A DNA stretch of 64,000 nucleotides, taken from the NCBI GenBank assembly GCA_949987705.1, contig OX465282.1, forward strand, positions 12,078,501-12,142,500, written 5' to 3'. This document shows, piece by piece, positions 11,140-21,314 of the stretch. The stretch comes from Thereva unica (taxonomy: Eukaryota > Arthropoda > Insecta > Diptera > Therevidae). The notes below the pieces were generated by a model. It ran no database searches. It saw only the letters and a program-made list of their open reading frames with translations, and was not told the origin of the DNA. Positions within the stretch are counted from its first letter, which is position 1, and each line of letters starts with the position of its first letter. Made by a program: the position numbers and the translations under genes.

Positions 11140-11919
11140 GCGTAAAACTAGACTAAAACGAAGAACCCCTTCAGTGTCTTCTCAACGATACAGTTTTAGG
11201 ATACCTAGATAATAGATTGTAGAGATGGCAGCAAGAACTTGGTCGTTGCAAGTACTAGATTTGCGCGTAAAGATATCCATAAAGCCACCTGGGTATCTAC
11301 TGATGGAGCCACTTGCAACCAAATAGACCACGTGTTGATAGACCGCCGCCACCTTTCGGGTCTGATGACGGTAAGAAGGTACCGAGGTGCCAACTTCGAT
11401 TCGGATCACTATCTTGGTGGTATGGTGCTCCGAGAGCTCATTACAATGCTGAAAGGTTTTGTATCCGCTGATCAGGCTCGAATCAACACAGCTGCACTAC
11501 GCAATGAAAGGGCCAGAAACATTTACGGTCATGCATTAGAACTCGCCCTAAGTCCTGGGGATGAGATGCCGGGCGTCGTCAGGGAGAACTGGACCCGTCT
11601 TAAAAATATTGTCATTAGTATTGATGATTCCGTCTTATTCGACTGGTTCGATAATGAATGCAAGCTGGCAACTGAACGTAAGAATACTGCGTACCGAGCA
11701 ATGCAGCAGTCTCAGAGAGCACGAGAACGTGAAGAGAACTATAAAGAGCTCAGAAAAGAAGAAAAGAGAATTCACAGACGAAAAAAGGACACCTGGGAAA
11801 AAAATCTCGTCTGTGAACTAGAACAGTACAGAGAACGATGACGGCCGGACCAGGCGCGGGAGTTCTACCAAAGAGTCCGCAGTATGACGCAATTCACACC
11901 ACGTTGCACATACTGCAAT
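11140..11919 (+). pseudogene. RTE-like LINE, 5' piece (endonuclease end and linker)
   Basis: An open stretch from about 11205 encodes NLVVASTRFARKDIHKATW followed by CNQIDHVLIDRR and FDSDHYL. These are the closing motifs of the apurinic endonuclease domain of RTE-like non-LTR elements (usual forms HKATW, NQIDH, DSDH). A Lys/Glu-rich linker typical of the region before the reverse transcriptase follows. The frame is open to 11841. The N-terminal half of the endonuclease is missing, so the copy is 5'-truncated. The element continues after the SINE at 12408 and again after the BEL insertion at 27438. Confidence 0.8.
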
Positions 11920-12407
11920 GGGGGCCTCGGTGGTCTAGAGGTAAGGCGCCTGACTACTATCCCAGAGGTCCCGGGTTCGAATCCCGGCCAGCCCCACGGT
12001 CCTTCGCCTTTTCCACTTTCCCACCCACATAACTTCCCTTCCTTCTTCTCCCCTGTTTACATTCCTGATTCCTCCTGTCATAGCCTTCGCTAGTCCTTCC
12101 CCGCTCCACCAAGCGCATGTCATCGGTTGGCTGATGAGATTCAACTCGTTTCAGGAGGCATAACACTCCAGCGAGTTGCTTCTCAAATGCCCCGATGCCA
12201 GAGTCGCGAAATGGTTGGAAGTAGGTGGAATAAAATATCGCGGCTAGGTTGTGGCAGCTCCTTCCTACTTCTCTCTCTCTCCTTTCTACTCTCTATCTTC
12301 CGGCTAGAGCTGCTGTTCGACATTCTATACGAAAAAAAAAAAAAATTGATTGTCGAACAGTACAAAGGGGCTTTCCCTAAGCCTCTAGTCTATCACATAA
12401 AAAAAAA
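11920..12407 (+). mobile_element. tRNA-derived SINE, copy 3 (reference copy)
   Basis: The head carries a textbook RNA polymerase III A box, TGGTCTAGAGG (11931-11941), and B box, GGTTCGAATCC (11974-11984), in a tRNA-like fold closest by eye to tRNA-Pro. A body of about 400 bp follows, shared with the other copies, with an internal A-run near 12330 and a terminal CACAT(A)9 tail. It interrupts the LINE reading frame: LINE coding text stops before 11920 and resumes with DKEGNLIPDPKG after 12407. Confidence 0.9.
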
Positions 12408-12849
12408 GGACAAAGAAGGAAATTTGATCCCCGATCCTAAAGGCATCTTGGAGCGATGGAAAGAGCACTTTCATGAATTGCTTAATAGCGAGCTAACTAA
12501 GGATTCGGAGGCTCCACCAATATCTGATGATAATGCTATGCTACCGCCACCAAGTATAGAAGAAGTTAGCAAAGCCATCAGCCGGCTCAAAAACCACAAA
12601 GCCTCGGGTGCAGACGACATCGCAGCGGAGCTGGTTAAATATGGAGGGCCTATATTACACCAAGCGATCCATGAATTAATTGTGCACCTTTAGGAGCAGG
12701 AAGTGATACCAGAAGATTGAAGAAAAGGCATCCTCTGCCCGGTACATAAAAAAGGAGATATCACAGCGTGCACTAATTATCGCGGTATAATGTTGTTGAG
12801 TACCGTGTGTAAGATATTCTCCGCCAGAAAAATCATAGGTCAATACCAG
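12408..12849 (+). pseudogene. RTE-like LINE, middle piece (start of reverse transcriptase)
   Basis: Resumes the LINE of 11140. It encodes the ILERWKEHFHELLN and HKASGADDIAAELVKYGG motifs that open the reverse transcriptase region, then KKGDITACTNYRGI, corresponding to the conserved KKGD...C.NYRGI block. Stop codons occur at about 12691 and 12718. It ends at the ACCAG target site where BEL element A is inserted. Confidence 0.85.
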
Positions 12850-13359
12850 TGTTCACTGCCAAGTCGGCGCGTGCTCCCATCCGACGATTTCTCGTTAGAT
12901 GGGTGATTATTTAATTTTTCCTTCCCGTTTATTAATAAATAAAAGCACAACTTGTACAAAGTTAATGACTATTTTATTTTAAACACTTAGGTCCTTATCG
13001 CTATAAGACTTATTCAAGACTGCTCTGCACAAAACTAAACAAAACATATAAAAATCAAGCCCTTTCGGCGTTGTTAACAAGAAAAACTGCGCGCCTATAT
13101 TGCGTACGCATACATGAATTTGCCTTCCATGGTGTTATAATTCTAAGAAGAATAAGTAGGTCATCAACAAATCTACGTTAAAGAAATACAATTTTGAGCC
13201 TAGAAAAGAACGAATTTCCAGGAACAGAACAAAATTATTCTGGACGTTAGTTCTAAGAAGGCATGTAAAAAAGGGAGAAAATAAGAAAGACGAAAATTAA
13301 TAGAATAGAGGAAGGCGAATTCATGAGGAATTTAGTGTTACCACCTATGGTACACAACA
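12850..13359 (-). repeat. 3' LTR of BEL element A
   Basis: 510 bp, matching 26928-27437 at all but one position seen. Followed by TACTCCCCC, the first part of the polypurine tract read on the minus strand. The tract is cut after these bases by element B. Confidence 0.95.
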
Positions 13360-13368
13360 TACTCCCCC

Positions 13369-14099
13369 TGTTCAATATCCTTCCTTGATATTGAGTATTT
13401 ATGCCAGTTAATTCGCTTCGTTTGCTTGAAGCACACTTATTGAAATAAAAACACGTTTTTTGTCTTTTACTGATATAAATTGTTTATTCAATAAATAATG
13501 AAACAGAATTCTGGTTTTAATCAACTTCCAATAACAATAAACCTTTTTTTTATTTGTAATTCAAATTGAAGCCACACGTATCAAACTCTAACAAACCTGC
13601 AGTTTGGTAATCCCCAACCTGCAGTATAAATCCTAAACTTGGCTCTCAATTTGAATTTAATTTAATTTTAATTTAATGTTGTTTATAATAAATTGGGTGT
13701 GGTGTTTCGTGTATGGCTCTTACTTTCTCTGGTAATCCCCAGTTCAGTAGTGAGCAACTTCCATTATTCGTCTCGGCCTTTTATAGTCAGAAAGCTTTAA
13801 CGCCTAGCTTCCTATGTTTCCTATTATTGGCGAAAGCTTTTAAGCTCTATTCTACTTGTTACTTCTAACCTTAGTCATGCCACACCTGACACCTTGTACA
13901 ATTTGTACTAAAAACTTTTCCTATTTTGCCATCCAAGTAGGCTACCAGTTTGACTTACATTACATAAATTATATGTCATACATTTTATTTTATAGGTATA
14001 TCTTTATATATATTTTTATTTATAATAAATTTCTTTTTAGCTAACTATTTAAATATTGGGTGGCGAATCAATTCTTTGTTGTGTGGCTGCGCCACAACA
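13369..14099 (-). repeat. 3' LTR of BEL element B
   Basis: 731 bp, begins TGTTCAATATCC and ends GCGCCACAACA. Same sequence as 20584-21314 by direct comparison. A 62-codon open frame inside both LTRs is not considered a gene. Confidence 0.95.
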
Positions 14100-14114
14100 T
14101 ATTCCCGCCCCTTG
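14100..14114 (-). promoter_or_regulatory. Polypurine tract of BEL element B
   Basis: On the minus strand AAGGGGCGGGAATA runs directly into the 3' LTR. This is the expected plus-strand DNA priming site of an LTR retrotransposon. Confidence 0.75.
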
Positions 14115-14257
14115 ATGTATCATCAACAAATCTATTAAACCGGGAACAAACAATATTTTTAATTAATAAACACCATGAAACAATATAACATCAATAATCA
14201 ATAATCAACAACAATCAATCATCAAACGAGAACTAACATCAACAAGAACAGATTTAA

Positions 14258-14929
14258 CTAGGACTTCTTTTTCCTTTTGTTTCTTTTTACTGTGTAACTG
14301 GACCAAATGATCTTGTTTTCTCTGAACCTCATCTTCAGTGTTCGTCCTTCCCCCAGGAACAGTGTATGCCGTCTTCTTTTGCTAGTCTTTATCCAGTCCC
14401 ATGGGATGGTATCCATTATTGAGTAAGGGATATCTATAAACTCCCCTTCCTGGGTCGTCACCGTACAGAATTTTTCGTCTCTCGGGTTCATGACATCAGA
14501 CTCTTGGCTTGTCAACCATACCTCTTCCTTCCTGGGGCTTGTCGACACCACTTCTTGGAATTTTACTTCTTGGAGTGTCTTCACCTCCTCCCAATTAATT
14601 CCCTTTCCGGGTGTAACTGGTATTCCATCTTCTTGGACTGGATTATTTTTAATTTCATTCTTGGGGCTTGTCGACACCGCTTCCTGGATCTTCTCCACTT
14701 CCTCCCAATCGATTCCCCTTCCGGGTGTGACAGGTATTTCAGCTTGTGCTGAGCTTATGTCTAATTTAAGCCCTGGTGTCACCGGGAGTTCGGGATCAGC
14801 CAGGGCACCTTGTGGTGCCTTTGTGTCTATCCACCGACCTGGTGTCACCGGAATGCTGAGATCATCCCCTAGCGGCGCCCAATCGTCTTCCCACGTCAAA
14901 ATTAGCACATCCTCCATTTCTGTGAACAA
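14258..14929 (-). CDS. Extra ORF of BEL element B with PVTPG repeats (unknown function)
   Basis: Open frame of 223 codons between pol and the 3' LTR, where an env gene would sit; 241 bp separate it from the pol stop. No signal peptide or membrane segment is visible, so it does not look like an envelope protein. The first two thirds are acidic and carry four PVTPG motifs (residues 27-31, 49-53, 66-70, 104-108). Two longer repeats follow the third and fourth: G-I-D/N-WEEV, then VSTSP. The last 43 residues are very basic, ending KRNKRKKK, like a nuclear-localisation or RNA-binding tail. Repeated TP and STSP sites could be proline-directed phosphorylation sites; this is inference. I do not recognise the family. 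Element A has no such ORF. Expression would need a subgenomic or spliced RNA. Confidence 0.6.
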   Translation of the reverse strand: MFTEMEDVLILTWEDDWAPLGDDLSIPVTPGRWIDTKAPQGALADPELPVTPGLKLDISSAQAEIPVTPGRGIDWEEVEKIQEAVSTSPKNEIKNNPVQEDGIPVTPGKGINWEEVKTLQEVKFQEVVSTSPRKEEVWLTSQESDVMNPRDEKFCTVTTQEGEFIDIPYSIMDTIPWDWIKTSKRRRHTLFLGEGRTLKMRFRENKIIWSSYTVKRNKRKKKS

Positions 14930-15170
14930 ATAATTACTTATTATTTAACTTAACTACCAAATTTTAATAAACCCTATGCAGGAACACCCACTTTATTATT
15001 ATATATTTCTTTTTTTTTTTTTTTTTGTATTATTTCTTTATAGGATTATATTTTATTTCAGAACTATTACGTGCTTATATTTATATTATTATATATATAT
15101 TTTTTTTTTTTTAAATGTTATGTAATCTGTTTTCCAAGGCACGTTACAATCGTTCACTTATAGTCAGTGA

Positions 15171-18100
15171 CTATGTGAGTAATGGTATAATTTTTTGTAT
15201 TGGCCTTTGTATTGTCGCTGTGGTAGTCCTTACCGTCACCACTCTAATTCTATTGTCGTCCCCTGGATGAATCTTCTCTATTCTTCCCAATTGCCAGCTG
15301 GCAGGGGGCTGTTTATCATCCTTTACAATAACCATCTGTCCAATAGTCACGTTTTTTTGTGGGGTATTCCATTTTGTCCGTTGCTGAAGTTGAAGCAGAT
15401 ACTCCTGTGACCAACGCTTCCAAAACACCTGCCTCAGTACTTGGATCTGCTTCCATCGATCTGCCACTCCTAAGTTCCTGTCATCTTGTAGTGGTTCGGC
15501 TGGTTGAACTAATGGTCTTCCAATCAAAAAATGTCCAGGAGTTAACGCTTCCATGCAGTTAGGATCAGAAGATAAAGCTTGAATCGGCCTGGAATTTAAA
15601 CATGCTTCAATCTGTACCAGCAGCGTATTTAGTTCTTCAAACGTGAGATTGCTCGAATTTGCCGTTCTTCGCAAATGATGTTTAGTGGATTTAACGGTTG
15701 CTTCCCACAACCCTCCGAAGTGGGGTGCTGATGCCGGAATGAAATGCCAAGTTAAGCCTCGTTCTGCATATTCTTTTGCTGTAGCTTCTGTTCCTGCTTT
15801 AAGGACTTCCTTCATCATTCGTCTGAACTTCTTATCAGCTCCAACGAAATTTGTCCCATTGTCGGAATACATGTTTGAACACATCCCTCTTCTTCCAATA
15901 AACCTGCGAAATGCAGCTATGAATGCTTCGGTTGTTAAATCGGACACTGCCTCAATATGAATTGCCTTCGTGGCCATGCACACAAATATGCATATATACC
16001 CCTTATACGTCTTAGCGCCTCTGTGTTTTGACATCCGTAGGGTGATAGGTCCTGCATAATCAACTCCACTATTCTGAAACGGATGAGCTTGGGTTACCCT
16101 TGGTGTAGGAAGATTCCCCATAATTTGCTGCTGAATATGTGGTCGATGCCTTGTACACTTAATACATCGGTAAATTCGATATTTTACTGCATTCAATCCG
16201 TTGATGATCCAGAATTCCTTTCTGATTATATTGAGAACCAGCTGAGGTCCACCATGGAGGCATTCTAAATGAAACTTATCTATAATTAGGTCTGTAATGT
16301 GTGTCCTCGGTTGTAATAATATAGGATGCTTGCTATCATATGACAAATTAGACATTCTGAGTCTGCCACCTACTCGTATAATTTCATCTTCATCCAGAAA
16401 TGGATCAAGTTTAAATAACTTGCTCTGCTTGTCTACTCGTCCCGTTTTCTTTAATTGCACCCGTTCTCTTGGGAACATAAATTGTTGTGTCAGTCGTACT
16501 ATCCTTATCTTCGCACCTTCAATTTCGGATACTTGAAATATCCCAGTTCTTTTCTGATTGCCTTTTTTGGCATTGTTGACAAATCGTAAGCAGTAAGCAG
16601 TTACTCGTATCAACTTCCTAAAATTTGAAAACTTCTCTATTAACCCGAATTCATCGTGTTGCTCCTGAGTTGTCAACGTTTTCACATTCGTCATCTCTAA
16701 TGTGGTGTCACCTTTGGTATATTTCTCACTTGGCCAACTTTCTGCTGCACCCTCCAACCAGACAGGACCGGTCCACCACAATGCATTGCATAAGAGATCC
16801 TTCGGTAGACTCCCTCTAGATGCTACATCAGCAGGGTTATCTTGAGACGGTACATATCTCCATGTATTGTTTATACTATTTTCTTGAATTTCTGCTGTTC
16901 GGTTTGCAACAAATGTTCGCCATTTTCGAGGATGACTTTTTATCCAAGATAAAACTATTTTTGAATCAGTCCATGAGTGACATTCTATATCCCCCAATTG
17001 CATGTCCGTTTTTACTTGCTGTATTAATCTATTCAATAGCACAGCACCACACAATTCTAATCTTGGCAGGGTAATTGGTTTGGTTGGTGCCACCCTAGTT
17101 TTTGCCATTAGTAGGGATACATGTGTCTTTTCATCCTTATCAATGATTCGAATGTACACTACTGCTGCATATGCTACCATGGATGCATCACAAAATCCAT
17201 GCAATTGCACATTCGCCTGTGCGCTATGTAAATGCACCCATCTTGGAACCTTTATTTCGCGGATATGGGTTAATTGACCTTTCAATTCTTCCCATTCTTT
17301 AGAATATTCTGATGGAACTTCTTGATCCCAAGAACAGCCTGCCATCCAAAGCTTTTGTATAATCACCTTCGCCGCTACAACACACGGGGCTATCCAGCCA
17401 AGCGGATCGAACAATTTGGCGATTTGAGATAGAATTGTCCTTTTGGTTGTAGCAGGTTCTTCAAATTCCTGACCTTTGAAGGCATATGAGAAGTAATCAT
17501 GATACGGATGCCATTGAATTCCCAATGCTTTGATTTGCCCATCCTCCTTAAACGTTAAAGGAACCTCTACCTCTCGGTCTTGTACTGGTATCCAATTTAA
17601 AATTTCATTGGCATTTGCTGTCCACTTCCTGAGCCGAAACCCTCCACGGGCTAACATCTTAATTAACTGCTCTTGAACTTCTTTAGTTTCTTCAAGACTA
17701 TCTGCACCTGTCAATACATCATCGACATAAAAGTCTTGGAGCGCTATTTGCGCTGCTCGCGGAAATTCCTTCTCCTCATCCTTCGCTACTTGCTGTAGAG
17801 TCCTTATTGCAAGATAAGGAGCTGCAGTAGTTCCAAACGTAACTGTGTTTAATTCGTACGTTCGAATGCTTTCATTCGGATGGTTTCTCCAGAGTATACT
17901 TTGGAACTTTCGATCGTCTTTATGTACTAATATCATTCTGTACATTTTTTCTATATCCGCTGTTACTGCATATTTATGCTTTCTCCATTTTAGCAGAGTA
18001 GCATATAATTTTGGTTGCAGTGTGGGTCCTGTCATCATTTGCTCATTTATTGACTTGCCGTTAGACGATTTCGCAGATGCGTCGAAGACAACTCTCAACT

Positions 18101-20468
18101 TAGTTGTTGTACTTTCTTTTATAACGGCATGATGCGGCATATAGTATCTAGGTTCCTTATTCATTGTTATTACTTCTTCGGGATCGAGCACATTCATATG
18201 CTTTAACGTCAGATATTCATTGAGGCATTTTCGGTATTCCTCACCCATCTTTGGTTGCTGCAGCATTTTGCGTTCCGTATGTGCAAATCGCTTCATAGCC
18301 ATTTGTTTAGAATCCCCCACTTGTGGCTTCTGCTTAAAAGGAATTCTGACTTCATATTGACCACTTGCCAGCCTTTTGTGTGTCCTCTGATAGAAATCTT
18401 CACACTGTTGTTCTTCTTCGGTCCATCTCCGCGTTCCTATTATCTCTTCTGTTTCCCAGAATAATCGAACTTGTTTGTTTAACTGCTCGATGCTGGCTTC
18501 TGTAGTTGTCATACATACAAGATTATTACTTTTTCGATGGAACGCTGTTTTCGTGGAAGCGATTTCCCCAAACAATATCCAACCCAATTTCGTTTTCTGG
18601 GCTATGGGGGCAGCTGAAGGTCCCTTCTTTATCTTGCCGCAAATTATATTTGCATAGACCTTTACTCCCAGCAACATATCAATCTCACCTGGATCTAAAA
18701 ATTGTGGATCTGATAATTTTAATCCTTTGATATAGTCCCAATTGTGATGTGCGTATCGAGTTGGAGGACAAACACTTGTAACATTTTTGATTATGTATGC
18801 CTCTACTGGAAGTTCAAAATTAGGTGTCACAGGAGATCTTAACTGTATCATGGTGCTCTTTGTAGCTTCTGCTACCTTAATAGAGTCCAATCCTGTGACA
18901 TTGAGTGATGCTGGTGACCCCTTAAGTTTCAATGCTTGATATGCTGCTTGAGAAATGAAGGAGCTTTGAGAACCCAAATCTATTAAAGCTCGAAGTCGTT
19001 GTCCTTTCACGAGTACTATAGCTGTAGCCAATAGTGCTTCCGTATTCTTATTCAGTAGATTACATCTAGTGGCACAGGCTGTTGCTGTAGTTGTATCGGT
19101 AGTAAGAACTGGGTTCGGTGGTGCACTAGCATCTTCATGCAGCCACGTATGGTGTCGTCTATGACACTTATAACATCCACTCTTGTGTGGACATATGTGT
19201 TCCGGATGCGGTCGTAAGCAGTTGCCACATAAATTATGTGTTTGCAGGACATCTTTTTTATCCTTTCTTGTAAGCTTCAGAAACCGATCACATCTATGCA
19301 ACTTGTGATCTTGATTGCATAAAGGACATTCTTGACCGGCAATGCAAGATCCTTGGTGACGCTGTATACAATTTAAACAAATGCCATACTTTATAAGCAT
19401 CTTGCGCCTTTCGTTGCTGTTTAATCGTTTTAACCGACCACACTGATAAATCAGATGTTGGCCTTTGCAAACGCTGCAATTCTTGTGTTCACTGGAAAGA
19501 TATGTAGAAGACTTCCTAGGCACCAGCATGTCTCTCTGTTTAGACTGCGCGACCCTTCCATCTCGTAAAGCTTCATGCATTCGGAATCTTTCTTCTAAAA
19601 ATTCAAACATTTTGTTTAATGCTGGATGTTCTGACGATGTTGCAATTCTTTGCTCCCAAATTCTCTTAGTTTCTTCTGGTAGACGTGTAGTTAACAGGCA
19701 TACAACAATTTGATCCCAATGTTGTACTGGACTTCCTAATGATGCCAACTCGTGCAAACGTCTCTTGGTGGTATCTAACAAGTCCTTTAAGTCTCGTTCA
19801 GACTCCTTAACGATGTTGGTTTGTGTTAGTAAAGCCTTTAGATGCGTAGTAACTAACACTCGCTTGTTATCATATCGCTTAACAATCTCATCCCAGGCAG
19901 CTTGATAATTGTCACCAGAAACATCATATAAATCCAACAAACGATGCGGTTCTCCAGAGAGACATGATCGTAAATATTGGAGTTTTTGAATTAAGGGAAT
20001 GTGAGGATCATCGTGAATCATGGAAGTGAAACTATCGCGGAAATTTCTCCATTCACTGAAATTCCCGTTGAATTTTGGTAATTCCGTTGCTGGTAGTCTC
20101 TTCTCTGCAGCCCTCACAACTGTGACTTCCGATGGTGACGACTGCATATGAACTTCCTTATGTTGAATCCTTGCAAGTCCATCTTGTAAATCTCCTAGAA
20201 ACTCAAAATAGGTTTCTTCAAAGATTGAATACAGATCAGCTGTTTCATACGTCGCTACCCGTTCGCGGTCTTGGTCTGATTCCTCATCTTCGAGTCTGTA
20301 TATTTGCTCGTGATTCTCCAAGAACTGTCTCCAAAATTCTTTAATATTTTCAATGCGGCCTGTTAAATATCCTTCAGTACGTCTTGCTTGACCAGTTTTT
20401 TTAAAATTTGCAATCGCTTTAGTTAAATTAGCCTGCAATGTCTTCTGCGATTTTAGCAAAGCGTTCAT
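15171..20468 (-). CDS. BEL/Pao Gag-Pol polyprotein of element B
   Basis: One uninterrupted ORF of 1765 codons. In order, with approximate residues: Gag-like DUF1759 region 125-310; a Cys/His-rich knuckle region 325-450 (SVCKGQHLIYQC, CYKCHRRHHTWLH); aspartic protease about 490-600; reverse transcriptase 700-960 with ADIEKMYR at about 834 and the catalytic YVDD at 913-916; RNase H from about 1086 (HGFCDAS, SWTDSKIVL); integrase zinc finger about 1400; integrase core with SGVDYAGP, YSDNGTNFVG (about 1530) and PHFGGLWE (about 1580); DUF5641 tail. It makes the structural proteins and the replication and integration enzymes. The protease site reads D-L-G at 497-499 instead of the usual D-S/T-G. 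The start is the ATG at 20468, 115 nt after the LTR. Confidence 0.95.
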   Translation of the reverse strand: MNALLKSQKTLQANLTKAIANFKKTGQARRTEGYLTGRIENIKEFWRQFLENHEQIYRLEDEESDQDRERVATYETADLYSIFEETYFEFLGDLQDGLARIQHKEVHMQSSPSEVTVVRAAEKRLPATELPKFNGNFSEWRNFRDSFTSMIHDDPHIPLIQKLQYLRSCLSGEPHRLLDLYDVSGDNYQAAWDEIVKRYDNKRVLVTTHLKALLTQTNIVKESERDLKDLLDTTKRRLHELASLGSPVQHWDQIVVCLLTTRLPEETKRIWEQRIATSSEHPALNKMFEFLEERFRMHEALRDGRVAQSKQRDMLVPRKSSTYLSSEHKNCSVCKGQHLIYQCGRLKRLNSNERRKMLIKYGICLNCIQRHQGSCIAGQECPLCNQDHKLHRCDRFLKLTRKDKKDVLQTHNLCGNCLRPHPEHICPHKSGCYKCHRRHHTWLHEDASAPPNPVLTTDTTTATACATRCNLLNKNTEALLATAIVLVKGQRLRALIDLGSQSSFISQAAYQALKLKGSPASLNVTGLDSIKVAEATKSTMIQLRSPVTPNFELPVEAYIIKNVTSVCPPTRYAHHNWDYIKGLKLSDPQFLDPGEIDMLLGVKVYANIICGKIKKGPSAAPIAQKTKLGWILFGEIASTKTAFHRKSNNLVCMTTTEASIEQLNKQVRLFWETEEIIGTRRWTEEEQQCEDFYQRTHKRLASGQYEVRIPFKQKPQVGDSKQMAMKRFAHTERKMLQQPKMGEEYRKCLNEYLTLKHMNVLDPEEVITMNKEPRYYMPHHAVIKESTTTKLRVVFDASAKSSNGKSINEQMMTGPTLQPKLYATLLKWRKHKYAVTADIEKMYRMILVHKDDRKFQSILWRNHPNESIRTYELNTVTFGTTAAPYLAIRTLQQVAKDEEKEFPRAAQIALQDFYVDDVLTGADSLEETKEVQEQLIKMLARGGFRLRKWTANANEILNWIPVQDREVEVPLTFKEDGQIKALGIQWHPYHDYFSYAFKGQEFEEPATTKRTILSQIAKLFDPLGWIAPCVVAAKVIIQKLWMAGCSWDQEVPSEYSKEWEELKGQLTHIREIKVPRWVHLHSAQANVQLHGFCDASMVAYAAVVYIRIIDKDEKTHVSLLMAKTRVAPTKPITLPRLELCGAVLLNRLIQQVKTDMQLGDIECHSWTDSKIVLSWIKSHPRKWRTFVANRTAEIQENSINNTWRYVPSQDNPADVASRGSLPKDLLCNALWWTGPVWLEGAAESWPSEKYTKGDTTLEMTNVKTLTTQEQHDEFGLIEKFSNFRKLIRVTAYCLRFVNNAKKGNQKRTGIFQVSEIEGAKIRIVRLTQQFMFPRERVQLKKTGRVDKQSKLFKLDPFLDEDEIIRVGGRLRMSNLSYDSKHPILLQPRTHITDLIIDKFHLECLHGGPQLVLNIIRKEFWIINGLNAVKYRIYRCIKCTRHRPHIQQQIMGNLPTPRVTQAHPFQNSGVDYAGPITLRMSKHRGAKTYKGYICIFVCMATKAIHIEAVSDLTTEAFIAAFRRFIGRRGMCSNMYSDNGTNFVGADKKFRRMMKEVLKAGTEATAKEYAERGLTWHFIPASAPHFGGLWEATVKSTKHHLRRTANSSNLTFEELNTLLVQIEACLNSRPIQALSSDPNCMEALTPGHFLIGRPLVQPAEPLQDDRNLGVADRWKQIQVLRQVFWKRWSQEYLLQLQQRTKWNTPQKNVTIGQMVIVKDDKQPPASWQLGRIEKIHPGDDNRIRVVTVRTTTATIQRPIQKIIPLLT

Positions 20469-20565
20469 TTTGAACTGATTTGAATATTGTATTATTGGAA
20501 GTGGATTTTATTAAATTATTTAATTAACTGTATATTGCTTTCAATAAATGTGCTTGGCTACAACG

Positions 20566-20583
20566 ATCCGGCTCGAAGGACCA
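20566..20583 (-). promoter_or_regulatory. Primer-binding site of BEL element B (tRNA-Tyr-like)
   Basis: On the minus strand TGGTCCTTCGAGCCGGAT directly follows the 5' LTR. Its complement ends in CCA and matches, from memory, the acceptor and T-arm 3' side of insect tRNA-Tyr (CTCGAAGGACCA). Confidence 0.7.
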
Positions 20584-21314
20584 TGTTCAATATCCTTCCT
20601 TGATATTGAGTATTTATGCCAGTTAATTCGCTTCGTTTGCTTGAAGCACACTTATTGAAATAAAAACACGTTTTTTGTCTTTTACTGATATAAATTGTTT
20701 ATTCAATAAATAATGAAACAGAATTCTGGTTTTAATCAACTTCCAATAACAATAAACCTTTTTTTTATTTGTAATTCAAATTGAAGCCACACGTATCAAA
20801 CTCTAACAAACCTGCAGTTTGGTAATCCCCAACCTGCAGTATAAATCCTAAACTTGGCTCTCAATTTGAATTTAATTTAATTTTAATTTAATGTTGTTTA
20901 TAATAAATTGGGTGTGGTGTTTCGTGTATGGCTCTTACTTTCTCTGGTAATCCCCAGTTCAGTAGTGAGCAACTTCCATTATTCGTCTCGGCCTTTTATA
21001 GTCAGAAAGCTTTAACGCCTAGCTTCCTATGTTTCCTATTATTGGCGAAAGCTTTTAAGCTCTATTCTACTTGTTACTTCTAACCTTAGTCATGCCACAC
21101 CTGACACCTTGTACAATTTGTACTAAAAACTTTTCCTATTTTGCCATCCAAGTAGGCTACCAGTTTGACTTACATTACATAAATTATATGTCATACATTT
21201 TATTTTATAGGTATATCTTTATATATATTTTTATTTATAATAAATTTCTTTTTAGCTAACTATTTAAATATTGGGTGGCGAATCAATTCTTTGTTGTGTG
21301 GCTGCGCCACAACA
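20584..21314 (-). repeat. 5' LTR of BEL element B
   Basis: 731 bp, identical to the 3' LTR. Read leftward it should supply promoter and transcription start for gag-pol. AT-rich TATA-like runs occur near 21190-21245. Confidence 0.95.

Larger units (their letters stand above)
13369..21314 (-). mobile_element. BEL/Pao retrotransposon B (inner), complete
   Basis: Two 731-bp LTRs (13369-14099, 20584-21314) read identical over their whole length. The element is flanked by a CCCCC duplication (13364-13368, 21315-21319). It is transcribed leftward. Internal order 5' to 3': primer-binding site, 115-nt leader, one long gag-pol ORF, an extra ORF, polypurine tract. Identical LTRs and an open pol indicate a recent insertion. 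It landed in the polypurine tract of element A, so it is younger than A. Confidence 0.96.

Noticed and set aside
11920..11995. Possible tRNA gene (perfect A and B boxes)
   Set aside because: Cloverleaf pairing is incomplete, a long shared body and A-tail follow, and the same unit recurs at 9044 and 53312, so it is a SINE head.
13856..14044. 62-codon frame in both LTRs of element B
   Set aside because: It lies on the strand opposite to the element's genes, has low-complexity IFIYIFIYN ending and is duplicated simply because the LTR is.
14258..14929. Envelope gene of a BEL-type retrovirus
   Set aside because: No signal peptide, transmembrane segment, cysteine-rich ectodomain or cleavage site is visible in the ORF.
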